Source: Chitinispirillales bacterium (GTDB lineage: Bacteria; Fibrobacterota; Chitinivibrionia; Chitinivibrionales; Chitinispirillaceae). Taken from it: DNA of 6,296 bases. A program made the position numbers and the translations under genes. The notes beneath the pieces are model-generated. The model saw nothing but the letters and a program-made list of their open reading frames with translations. It was not told the DNA's origin and searched no databases. Every line of letters begins with the position of its first letter. Within the stretch, counting starts at the first letter, position 1. Of the stretch, positions 1-6,296 are shown one piece after another. The stretch is from positions 1 to 6,296 of the forward strand of contig JAIRUL010000164.1 of NCBI GenBank assembly GCA_031254445.1, written 5' to 3'.

Positions 1-2
1 CG

Positions 3-920
3 GAGTACGTTTTAGGGCTTATCGCCAAAGAGCAAGAGTACCAGAGGGCCGGGGCCGTCGACGACGCCCAAATATCCGCGCTGGGCAAGCAGTGGGGGGC
101 GAAGTACGTTGTCGCGATAAAGGCCGCGAAGTCCATAGACGGCTTCTACCTAGAGGCGAAAATGGTAGATGTCGAAAAGGCGTATGTAGCCAAGATGGGG
201 GCGGCGACCAGCAGGCTCGCCGGCGATAGCGATTTGAAAGCCGCCGCCGGCAAAATAATCGGGCTTTTGGGGATAGGCGGGGAGCCTAACGCGGGCGCCG
301 CCTCCGCGCCGCAAACATCGGCCTCGCAACCGCCCGCTTCTACGCCGCAAGCGGCGGTTTCCCAGCCGTCCGCCGTCAGTTCGCAATTTACCGATTCCCG
401 AAACAGGCAAAAGTACAGCGCGGTAAGCATAGGGGGCAAAACGTGGACGGCGGAAAACCTAAACTACAAAACGGGCAAATCTTGGTGCTACGGCAACGAT
501 GAATCCAACTGCAAAAAATACGGCAGGCTGTACGACTGGAAAACCGCTAAACGCGCTTGCCCGAAAGGGTGGCATTTGCCGTCCCAAGCCGAGTGGGACG
601 GTTTGGTTGAAGCCGTAGGGGGCGAAGAGGCTGCGGGAAAGCGGCTTAAATCAAAAACAGGCTGGGTTGACGCAAGCGGCGGCGGCACGGACGATTACGG
701 GTTTTCGGCCTTGCCCGGCGGATACCGAGGCTACGGCGGGCACCGCTACTACGGCGTCGGCAGCTTTAACGATGCCGGATACGGCGGCCTCTGGTGGAGC
801 GCGGCGGAGTCGGGGGCGCACTACGCGCGCTACCGGAACATGTACGGCAACAGCGGCCAAGCGGACGAGGGCAGCGGCGGCAAAGGCGACGGTTTCTCCG
901 TGCGCTGCGTTAAAGATTGA
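3..920 (+). CDS. Partial FISUMP-domain protein with CsgG/LpoB-like N-terminal region (5' end outside window)
   Basis: The frame is open from the left edge, so this is the last 305 residues of a longer protein. An internal ATG at 162 exists, but homologous-looking sequence (KYVVAIKAAKSIDGFYLEAK) runs straight through it, so it is not the real start. Residues 1-80 resemble the CsgG/LpoB-type periplasmic lipoprotein fold: a 'YQRAGAVDDAQISALGKQWG' segment, then paired strands ending in VDVEKAYVA. Residues about 93-127 are an Ala/Pro/Gln/Ser linker. Residues about 129-305 form a FISUMP domain: a GKTWTAENLNY start, a GRLYDWKTAKRACPKGWHLP core, SALPGGYRG, LWWSA, and the terminal FSVRCVKD. This domain is abundant in Fibrobacter, mostly in exported proteins of unknown function and distantly lectin-like. 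Cys residues in the SWCYG, ESNCKK, RACPKG and VRCVK segments could form disulfides, fitting export. The stop is TGA. Family call is firm; biochemical role unknown. Confidence 0.85.
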   Translation, partial: EYVLGLIAKEQEYQRAGAVDDAQISALGKQWGAKYVVAIKAAKSIDGFYLEAKMVDVEKAYVAKMGAATSRLAGDSDLKAAAGKIIGLLGIGGEPNAGAASAPQTSASQPPASTPQAAVSQPSAVSSQFTDSRNRQKYSAVSIGGKTWTAENLNYKTGKSWCYGNDESNCKKYGRLYDWKTAKRACPKGWHLPSQAEWDGLVEAVGGEEAAGKRLKSKTGWVDASGGGTDDYGFSALPGGYRGYGGHRYYGVGSFNDAGYGGLWWSAAESGAHYARYRNMYGNSGQADEGSGGKGDGFSVRCVKD

Positions 921-923
921 CCT

Positions 924-939
924 GCGGGCTTTTTCCCGC
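924..939 (+). terminator. Weak terminator-like hairpin after the FISUMP gene
   Basis: GCGGG (924-928) and CCCGC (935-939) pair around a CTTTTT loop, starting 4 nt after the TGA stop. The stem is only 5 bp and no T-run follows, so it is a weak candidate. A competing stem, GCGCC (938-942) with GGCGC (951-955), overlaps its 3' arm. Confidence 0.22.
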
Positions 940-954
940 GCCCTGCGGCCGGCG

Positions 955-973
955 CCCCCCCCCCCCCGCCCCC
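955..973. repeat. Homopolymer C13-G-C5 tract
   Basis: Thirteen consecutive C (955-967), then one G, then five more C, in the spacer between the FISUMP gene and gltX. The tract ends 26 bp upstream of the candidate gltX -35 box. Runs this long are prone to replication slippage and also to sequencing length error. It lies outside any reading frame I accept, so it would act, if at all, on transcription or RNA structure. Confidence 0.9.
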
Positions 974-999
974 AATTTCCCGCGTCCCGGCCATTGCCA

Positions 1000-1029
1000 T
1001 TGAATTACACCCATGCCATCATATATATT
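1000..1029 (+). promoter_or_regulatory. Candidate sigma70-type promoter for gltX
   Basis: TTGAAT at 1000-1005 is a near-consensus -35 box, followed after 18 bp by TATATT at 1024-1029 (or after 16 bp by TATATA at 1022-1027). The surroundings switch abruptly from GC-rich to AT-rich. Transcription would begin near 1036, leaving a leader of about 54 nt before the gltX ATG. Prediction from sequence only. Confidence 0.42.
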
Positions 1030-1075
1030 TATACCTGATTTGTGCCGAAGAAATTTATCCTGATTTTTACGTTAC

Positions 1076-1080
1076 GGGGA
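1076..1080 (+). promoter_or_regulatory. Ribosome binding site deciding the gltX start
   Basis: GGGGA sits 9 nt before the ATG at 1090 (and 15 nt before the ATG at 1096). No purine-rich site precedes the in-frame GTG at 1042, which would also overlap the predicted promoter leader. This supports 1090 over the longer reading. Confidence 0.45.
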
Positions 1081-1089
1081 TTGTTTGCC

Positions 1090-2583
1090 ATGCCCATGCC
1101 TGAAAACGCCAAAAACGCCCGCGTCCGCGTCCGCTTCGCCCCGTCGCCCACCGGATACTTGCACGTGGGCGGGGCGCGCAGCGCGCTTTTCAACTTTTTG
1201 TTCGCCCGCCGCCTCGGCGGGGATTTTTTGCTGCGGATAGAGGACACCGACCGCACGCGCTTCGTTGAGGGGGCGCTGACGGAGATATACGACAGCCTAA
1301 AGTGGCTAGGGCTCGACTGGGACGAGGGTCCCGGCAAGGGCGGGGCTTGCGGCCCCTACGTGCAGTCGGAGCGGCTGGATATATACAATAGGATGGCCGA
1401 CAAGCTCATCGCCTCCGGCCACGCCTACCGCTGTTTCTGCACCGCCGAGCGCCTAGCGGAAGTTCGCGCCGAGCAGGAGAAGGGCGGCGGGGCGACGGGT
1501 TACGACCGCAAGTGCCGAGATTTGCCGGCATCGGATGTCGAGCGGAACCTGAGCGCCGGCGTCCCCCACGTTGTCCGGCTCAAGATACCCGCCGGGCGGG
1601 CGGTCGCGTTCAACGACCTGATCCGCGGGCGCATCGAGTACCAGAGCGACGTGCTCGACGACCTAGTGCTGATAAAGACCGACAAGTTCCCCACATACCA
1701 CATGGCCAACGTGGTAGACGACCACGAGATGGGCATCACGCACGTCCTGCGCGGCGACGAGTGGATCGCCTCCACGCCGCGCCACGCGCTGCTCTACGAG
1801 GCGCTCGGATGGGAGCCGCCGGCGTTCGCCCATTTGCCCGTGATACTCTCGCCCGATGGCGGCAAGCTGTCGAAGCGCAAAGGCGCGGCCTCGGTGATGG
1901 ACTACAAACGCGCGGGATTCCTCCCCGAAGCGCTCTTTAATTTCTTAGCGCTGTTAGGGTGGGCGCCCGGGGGCGATAGGGAGAAGATGAGCGTTGACGA
2001 GCTAATCGCCGCATTTTCCCTAGAGCAAGTGTCGCCCAAAGCGTCGGTGTTTGACGAGAAGAAGCTGGAGTGGATGAACGGCCAGTACATGGCGGAGAGG
2101 CCGGCGGAGTCGATGGCGGAGGATGTTGCGTCGATATGGAGAGATAAGGGTTGGATTGCGGGCGGCGGCGTGGTTGACAAGTATGTTGATGATGGATATA
2201 TCGTTAAAGTAATAGATCTGCTGAAAGTCCGCTCGCGGCGCATCACCGAGCTAGCCGAATCCGCGTCGTACTTTTTTGTTGATCCGGTCGACTATGAGGA
2301 AAAAGCGGCGAAGAAGCACTTCAACGCGGAGTCGGCGGAGCGCCTTTCGTCAATAGCCAAAACGCTTGACGGTATTGATGATTTCAGCCACGCAAAATTA
2401 GAAGAGACATACCGAGCCGCAGCAGAAAATTCCGGCGCGCAAATAAGCGCTTTCATCCACCCCACAAGGTTAGCGATAAGCGGAATCAGTGCTGGGCCTG
2501 GGCTATTTGAGATGATGGAGGTGATCGGCAAGGAAAGGGTATTGAGACGCATATCTGCGGCGGTAAAGGCAATAAAAGGTTAG
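1090..2583 (+). CDS. gltX: Glutamyl-tRNA synthetase (class I)
   Basis: Cytoplasmic GluRS, which joins glutamate to tRNA(Glu) using ATP. From the ATG at 1090 it has 497 residues, close to the usual 470-500. The class I HIGH signature is HVGG at residues 25-28 within FAPSPTGYLHVGG, and the KMSKS signature is KLSKR at 259-263. Between them lie the family segments HEMGITHVLRGDEW and FAHLPVILSPDGGKLSKR. C115, C117 and C142 match the zinc-site spacing of E. coli GluRS (C-x-C-x24-C-x-H), but the fourth ligand position, 144, is Asp instead of His. The C-terminal half is the helical anticodon-binding region, ending in GPGLFEMMEVIGKERVLRR, typical of the family. An in-frame GTG at 1042 would add 16 non-conserved residues and is rejected. 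The partner gene glnS follows on the same strand. The 3' third uses more A/T-ending codons than the 5' part. Confidence 0.96.
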   Translation: MPMPENAKNARVRVRFAPSPTGYLHVGGARSALFNFLFARRLGGDFLLRIEDTDRTRFVEGALTEIYDSLKWLGLDWDEGPGKGGACGPYVQSERLDIYNRMADKLIASGHAYRCFCTAERLAEVRAEQEKGGGATGYDRKCRDLPASDVERNLSAGVPHVVRLKIPAGRAVAFNDLIRGRIEYQSDVLDDLVLIKTDKFPTYHMANVVDDHEMGITHVLRGDEWIASTPRHALLYEALGWEPPAFAHLPVILSPDGGKLSKRKGAASVMDYKRAGFLPEALFNFLALLGWAPGGDREKMSVDELIAAFSLEQVSPKASVFDEKKLEWMNGQYMAERPAESMAEDVASIWRDKGWIAGGGVVDKYVDDGYIVKVIDLLKVRSRRITELAESASYFFVDPVDYEEKAAKKHFNAESAERLSSIAKTLDGIDDFSHAKLEETYRAAAENSGAQISAFIHPTRLAISGISAGPGLFEMMEVIGKERVLRRISAAVKAIKG

Positions 2584-2620
2584 GGATGAAATGATTTTGA
2601 CGTGCATGTTTTAAAACAGT

Positions 2621-2648
2621 ATCCCCCCGCATCTTTATGTGGGGGGAT
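2621..2648 (+). terminator. Strong hairpin downstream of gltX (terminator-like)
   Basis: ATCCCCCCGCAT (2621-2632) pairs with ATGTGGGGGGAT (2637-2648) around a CTTT loop, giving a 12-bp stem with one G-U wobble, 37 nt after the gltX stop. No T-run follows (the next bases are ATTGATAG), so it is not a canonical intrinsic terminator. It could be a transcript 3'-end stabiliser, or part of a repeat-type element. Confidence 0.45.
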
Positions 2649-2678
2649 ATTGATAGGGGGCTAATGTATCGGGGCGTT

Positions 2679-2695
2679 ACGGGGCAGAGCCCCGT
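2679..2695. repeat. Small GC palindrome ACGGGGC-AGA-GCCCCGT
   Basis: A perfect 7-bp stem (2679-2685 with 2689-2695) and a 3-nt AGA loop, 30 nt beyond the first hairpin. Short GGGGC-N3-GCCCC palindromes are often dispersed repeats in bacterial intergenic regions. Whether this one is repeated elsewhere in the genome cannot be seen here. Confidence 0.5.
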
Positions 2696-2708
2696 CCCCA
2701 AAAGATTT

Positions 2709-2738
2709 AAAAGATTTTGAATTTGATTTTAATCTTTT
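2709..2738. repeat. AT-rich inverted repeat upstream of glnS
   Basis: AAAAGATT (2709-2716) and AATCTTTT (2731-2738) are perfect 8-bp inverted arms around a 14-nt AT-rich spacer. The repeat overlaps the proposed glnS -35 region, so it could be an operator, or simply AT-rich promoter DNA. Confidence 0.35.
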
Positions 2739-2749
2739 GGCGTTATAAC
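2723..2749 (+). promoter_or_regulatory. Possible glnS promoter
   Basis: TTGATT (2723-2728) and TATAAC (2744-2749) are separated by 15 bp (16 bp if TTTGAT at 2722-2727 is taken). A start near 2756 would leave a short leader carrying the AGAGG Shine-Dalgarno at 2761-2765. Spacing is slightly short, so this is tentative. Confidence 0.28.
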
Positions 2750-2771
2750 AGAATAACAAAAGAGGCAGAGA

Positions 2772-4487
<1,716 letters not shown>

Positions 4488-4525
4488 GGGGGCGGCGTTT
4501 CATTCGGCATTATTAGGAGTTGTAT

Positions 4526-4600
4526 ATGGTAGCGAGCGTGATGACTTGCCAGCAAAAAGACGTAGGCACTAGAACCGCCCGTATATTATATTGTGTATAA
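4526..4600 (+). CDS. Possible 24-residue micro-ORF with strong Shine-Dalgarno
   Basis: AGGAG at 4515-4519 stands 6 nt before the ATG at 4526, the best-placed Shine-Dalgarno in the window. The ORF begins MVASVMTCQQKD, contains TRTARILYCV and stops at TAA 4598-4600. No signal peptide, membrane helix or known family is recognisable. It lies between glnS and the candidate structured RNA, and could be a leader peptide, a genuine small protein or chance. An ORF this short can arise randomly; the ribosome site is the only positive evidence. Confidence 0.22.
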   Translation: MVASVMTCQQKDVGTRTARILYCV

Positions 4601-4618
4601 CTATGTGTATTTAGTGTA

Positions 4619-4732
4619 CCGCGGGTTGCTGTTAAGCGCCGGGAAGGCTGGCCGCCCCCCGTGTGACAACAGAGCGATAACCTCGCATCGCAATGTCGTA
4701 AGCCGGGCGGAGAGATTTGCAGCGCGCCGTGG
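4619..4732 (+). ncRNA. Candidate structured RNA, family not recognised
   Basis: A closing helix can form between CCGCGG (4619-4624) and CCGTGG (4727-4732), continued after a 2x2 internal loop by TGCTG (4627-4631) with CAGCG (4720-4724). Inside, CGGG-AA-GGC (4640-4648) pairs with GCC-C-CCCG (4654-4661) around TGGCC, and GCGAT (4674-4678) pairs with ATCGC (4687-4691). The block is GC-rich, flanked on both sides by AT-rich DNA, and preceded by promoter-like TATAAC (4596-4601). I compared it by eye with tRNA, tmRNA, SRP RNA, RNase P and cobalamin riboswitch consensus and saw no convincing match. The strand is assumed from the flanking genes. GC-rich DNA folds easily, so confidence is low. Confidence 0.25.
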
Positions 4733-4786
4733 GAGTGTAAATAATTTTCTGTAAATTAGCTCTTCCCGTCTTTTATTCCCGTCCCC

Positions 4787-4814
4787 TTTACAGCCCCCCT
4801 ATGGGGGCTGTAAA
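4787..4814. repeat. Perfect 12-bp-stem palindrome at the outer edge of the IS256 remnant
   Basis: TTTACAGCCCCC (4787-4798) is the exact reverse complement of GGGGGCTGTAAA (4803-4814), with a CTAT loop. It lies 40 bp beyond the transposase stop. No T-run follows on either strand, so it is not a standard terminator. The inner arm may be the terminal repeat of the IS256 element, since GGGGGCT recurs in inverted orientation at 5686-5692. If so, the outer arm resembles a second, outward-facing end. Confidence 0.6.
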
Positions 4815-5692
4815 TAAAAATTACGATGCGCGTATCCCCGAATACAAAATTTTTTTACGGCATCCTCCCCTCGAACGCTATGGCGAGCTCGCCGTAGATT
4901 TGCCCCCAGTTTCTGACTTTGTTGACCCACTTTTTTGTGATTTGCATGGTGGCCAGGAAGAGAGCCTTTTTCAGCGCGTCCTCGGAGGGGAAGACCGAGC
5001 GACTGCTGTTTAGCCGCCGGCACTGGCTGTTCAGGCTTTCGATGGCGTTCGTGGTGTATAGCGCTTTGCGCACGTCCATCGAATACTTGAAGACAGGGCA
5101 CACGGCGCCCCAGTGTTCCACCCACCGCTTCATTGCGGCAGGATAGATTTTATCCCGCTTGCTTTTGGCTTCGAGCATATTTTCATGCCCTGTTTCTTCG
5201 TCAGGCGCATGATATATCGTTTTCAGGCCGGCGGCAAATTCTTTTCTGTATTTCTCGGAAACGTGCTGCAGCGTATCCCTAACCATGTGCACTATGCAGC
5301 GCTGGTAATCCGTCATCGGAAACGCGGCCGATATCGCGCCGGCAAGGCCGTCGGCGCACAGCGTCAAAATATCTTTTACGCCGCGGTTCTTGAGGTTATT
5401 TAGCACGGAAAGTCAAAATTTAGCGCTCTCGGCTTCCCCGGCCTCGATCGACAGGACATCCCTCATGCCGTCGGAATCTATGCCCAAAACAACGTAAACG
5501 GCCGTTTTCTGCACGGGCTTGTCCCGCCGGACGCTAAACACCACCGCATCTATAAACACTACCGGATAGACATCCGAGAGGCGGCGGGAGTGCCATTCTT
5601 CTATCTGCGGAAACACCTTGTCCGTGATCTTGCTGATCATCTCGGCAGACGCTTCAAACCCTAACTTTTCCACGTTTTACGTAATAGCCCCC
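4803..5692 (-). mobile_element. Remnant of an IS256-family insertion sequence
   Basis: The element is defined by the transposase remnant on the minus strand. The proposed outer limits are GGGGGCT at 4803-4809 and its inverted copy AGCCCCC at 5686-5692; beyond these 7 bp the two ends are only loosely similar. Flanking 9-mers (CCCCCCTAT on the left, TAAACAGCC on the right) do not match, so no target-site duplication is seen. The right limit is doubtful, because the transposase homology already stops near 5673 and the sequence beyond may belong to the neighbouring IS. About 890 bp remains of an element normally around 1.3 kb. Confidence 0.55.
4855..5673 (-). pseudogene. IS256-family (Mutator) transposase, N-terminally truncated with in-frame TGA
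   Basis: Would encode the DDE transposase of an IS256-type element (Transposase_mut). 273 codons remain, reading from a GTG at 5671-5673 to TAA at 4855-4857. Numbering from that GTG, the catalytic acids are D42 (in PVVFIDAVVFSVRR), D108 (in TLCADGLAG) and E212 (in YTTNAIESLNSQCRRL). The D-D spacing of 66 and D-E spacing of 104 fit the family. The conserved QRCIVHMVRD helix is also present. About 125 N-terminal residues, the DNA-binding part, are missing, and TAA and TAG stops lie just upstream in frame. Codon 87 (5413-5415) is TGA where the family has Trp in the AKFWLS context; reading continues in the same frame, so this is a single nonsense change and not a frameshift. The 3' part could only restart at a GTG (5404-5406) with no Shine-Dalgarno. 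Almost certainly non-functional. Confidence 0.9.
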
Positions 5693-5761
5693 TAAACAGC
5701 CTAAAAACCGCGTTTTTGAAAAAAACAAAAAAATAGATATTACGTAATTACGGAATATATT
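5674..5761. other. Spacer between divergent transposase genes with repeated TTACGTAAT motifs
   Basis: Contains TTACGTAAT at 5677-5685 and again at 5740-5748, the second within the 10-bp palindrome ATTACGTAAT (5739-5748). Between them are TAGCCCCCTA (5685-5694), a small AAAAAC-CGC-GTTTTT hairpin (5703-5717) and an A-rich run. This is probably the end of the right-hand IS, including its promoter. The exact terminal repeat cannot be fixed because the other end of that element is outside the window. Confidence 0.5.
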
Positions 5762-6296
5762 ATGTATATGGCAAAAACATCTCATCCCGGCTGGGCGTTA
5801 GCCCACAAGCGTAAGGGTACGGAGTTGCGGCTTATCAGCGGCAAATACTACCTTTATGAAGTTACGAGCAAATGGAGCCCTGAGAAGAAGCGCCCGGTAA
5901 AGATTACCGGCAGGCTCTTGGGTAAAATAACGGAGGCGGAGGGCTTCGTGGAATCAGATAAGGCGCGGTTACGCAAGCAACAGCTGCGCCTTGAGCGCAT
6001 AGAGGTCAAGGAATACGGGGTAACGGCCGCGATAGGCGCACTGTTCGGCGATACCGTTAGCGCGCTCAAGAAGTACTTCCCGGATTCATGGCAGCGGTTG
6101 ATATGTCTGGCATACGGCCGGTCGGTTCACCGTTCTCCGCTTAAAAATATGTCGTTTCATTATTCCAACAGCTATTTGTCGGAACAATACCCCGGTATCG
6201 ATCTATCCGCAAAATCCGTCGGCTATTTTCTCCGTGAGCTCGGAGAAAGCCGTAGCCGGATAGTAGACTTTTGCCGTTCATTCAAGGTGCTGGACG
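5762..6296 (+). CDS. Partial IS4/IS1634-like transposase, N-terminal 178 codons
   Basis: Open from the ATG at 5762 to the right edge with no stop, so the C-terminal part is outside the window. Recognisable stretches are MAKTSHPGWALAHKRKGTEL, then SGKYYLYEVTSKWSPEKKRP, KITGRLLGKITEAEGF, SVHRSPLKNMSFHYSNSYLSE and GYFLRELGESRSRIVDF. This arrangement is familiar from DDE transposases annotated as IS4- or IS1634-type in anaerobic bacteria. The catalytic acids cannot be checked, since the RNase H-like core normally comes later. CGGA at 5751-5754 is 7 nt before the ATG at 5762; the ATG at 5768 (giving MAKTSHP) is an alternative start. Basic residues throughout fit DNA binding. The gene is divergent from the IS256 remnant. 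No lesion seen in the visible part, so this copy may be intact. Confidence 0.68.
   Translation, partial: MYMAKTSHPGWALAHKRKGTELRLISGKYYLYEVTSKWSPEKKRPVKITGRLLGKITEAEGFVESDKARLRKQQLRLERIEVKEYGVTAAIGALFGDTVSALKKYFPDSWQRLICLAYGRSVHRSPLKNMSFHYSNSYLSEQYPGIDLSAKSVGYFLRELGESRSRIVDFCRSFKVLD

Larger units (their letters stand above)
5674..6296 (+). mobile_element. Left part of a second insertion sequence (IS4/IS1634-like), cut by window edge
   Basis: Inferred from the transposase beginning at 5762 and from the abrupt end of IS256 transposase homology near 5673. If this element inserted into the IS256 gene, its left terminus would be at or just right of 5673 and the missing IS256 N-terminal portion would lie beyond its right end. 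The boundary is approximate. Confidence 0.4.

Noticed and set aside
667..1038. 123-residue ORF overlapping the end of the FISUMP gene in another frame
   Set aside because: Thr/Ala/Arg-rich composition typical of an out-of-frame reading of GC-rich DNA; the overlapped frame has clear FISUMP homology.
1042..1089. Longer gltX reading starting at GTG 1042
   Set aside because: The 16 extra residues precede the conserved GluRS N-terminus, have no Shine-Dalgarno and fall in the predicted leader. The ATG at 1090 has GGGGA at good spacing and gives a normal family length.
4619..4732. Cobalamin riboswitch or SRP RNA
   Set aside because: GGGAAGG and AAGCCGGG...GGAGA recall parts of the cobalamin consensus, but the 5' core and the ACCTGCC box are missing. 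The symmetric SRP loop motif is also absent, and no suitable downstream gene follows.
4787..4814. Intrinsic terminator for glnS or for the transposase
   Set aside because: The stem is strong, but neither strand has a T-run after it; on the plus strand it is followed by TAAAAATTA.
4801..5146. Plus-strand ORFs at 4801-5013 and 4919-5146
   Set aside because: Antisense to the IS256 transposase remnant, with no homology or ribosome site.
5404..5415. Frameshift, or a two-ORF programmed-frameshift transposase
   Set aside because: The parts before and after the stop are in the same frame and only one TGA codon separates them. IS256 transposases are single-ORF, so this is a nonsense change.
5854..6069. 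71-residue minus-strand ORF opposite the right-hand transposase
   Set aside because: Shadow of the plus-strand transposase frame, which stays open to the window edge and has recognisable motifs.

Overview
The window looks like a chromosomal segment from a member of the Fibrobacterota (Fibrobacter/Fibromonas-like). The main reason is the first gene, which ends in a textbook 'Fibrobacter succinogenes major paralogous' (FISUMP, TIGR02145-type) domain. That family is strongly expanded in this phylum, though it also occurs in some Bacteroidota. Coding regions are GC-rich and rich in GGC/GCG/GCC codons, while the intergenic regions alternate between C/G tracts and AT-rich stretches. The phylum call is inference from one gene family.

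Layout, left to right. (1) 3-920 (+): the 3' part of a gene with a CsgG/LpoB-like N-terminal region, a low-complexity Ala/Pro/Gln/Ser linker and a C-terminal FISUMP domain; its start lies left of the window. (2) 921-1089: spacer with a 13-base C homopolymer and a plausible promoter. (3) 1090-2583 (+): gltX, glutamyl-tRNA synthetase. (4) 2584-2771: spacer with two GC-rich hairpins, an AT-rich inverted repeat and a possible promoter. (5) 2772-4487 (+): glnS, glutaminyl-tRNA synthetase. (6) 4488-4854: no conventional gene; it holds a possible 24-codon micro-ORF with a good Shine-Dalgarno, a roughly 114-nt stretch that can fold into a closed structured RNA, and a perfect 12-bp-stem palindrome. (7) 4855-5673 (-): decayed IS256-family (Mutator) transposase, lacking about 125 N-terminal residues and carrying one in-frame TGA at a Trp position. 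(8) 5674-5761: 88-bp divergent spacer with repeated TTACGTAAT motifs. (9) 5762 to the window end (+): N-terminal part of a second, different transposase (IS4/IS1634-like DDE type).

How it works together. gltX and glnS supply Glu-tRNA(Glu) and Gln-tRNA(Gln). With a dedicated GlnRS present, the GluRS is expected to be of the discriminating type, so the GatCAB transamidation route is not needed for glutamine. The two genes are co-oriented, but the 188-bp spacer with hairpins and promoter-like elements suggests they can be transcribed separately. Everything right of glnS is mobile-element territory: an inactivated IS256 copy apparently disrupted by, or abutting, a second IS. No complete new defence or biosynthetic system is visible. 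The most unexplained material is the 4488-4814 stretch between glnS and the IS.
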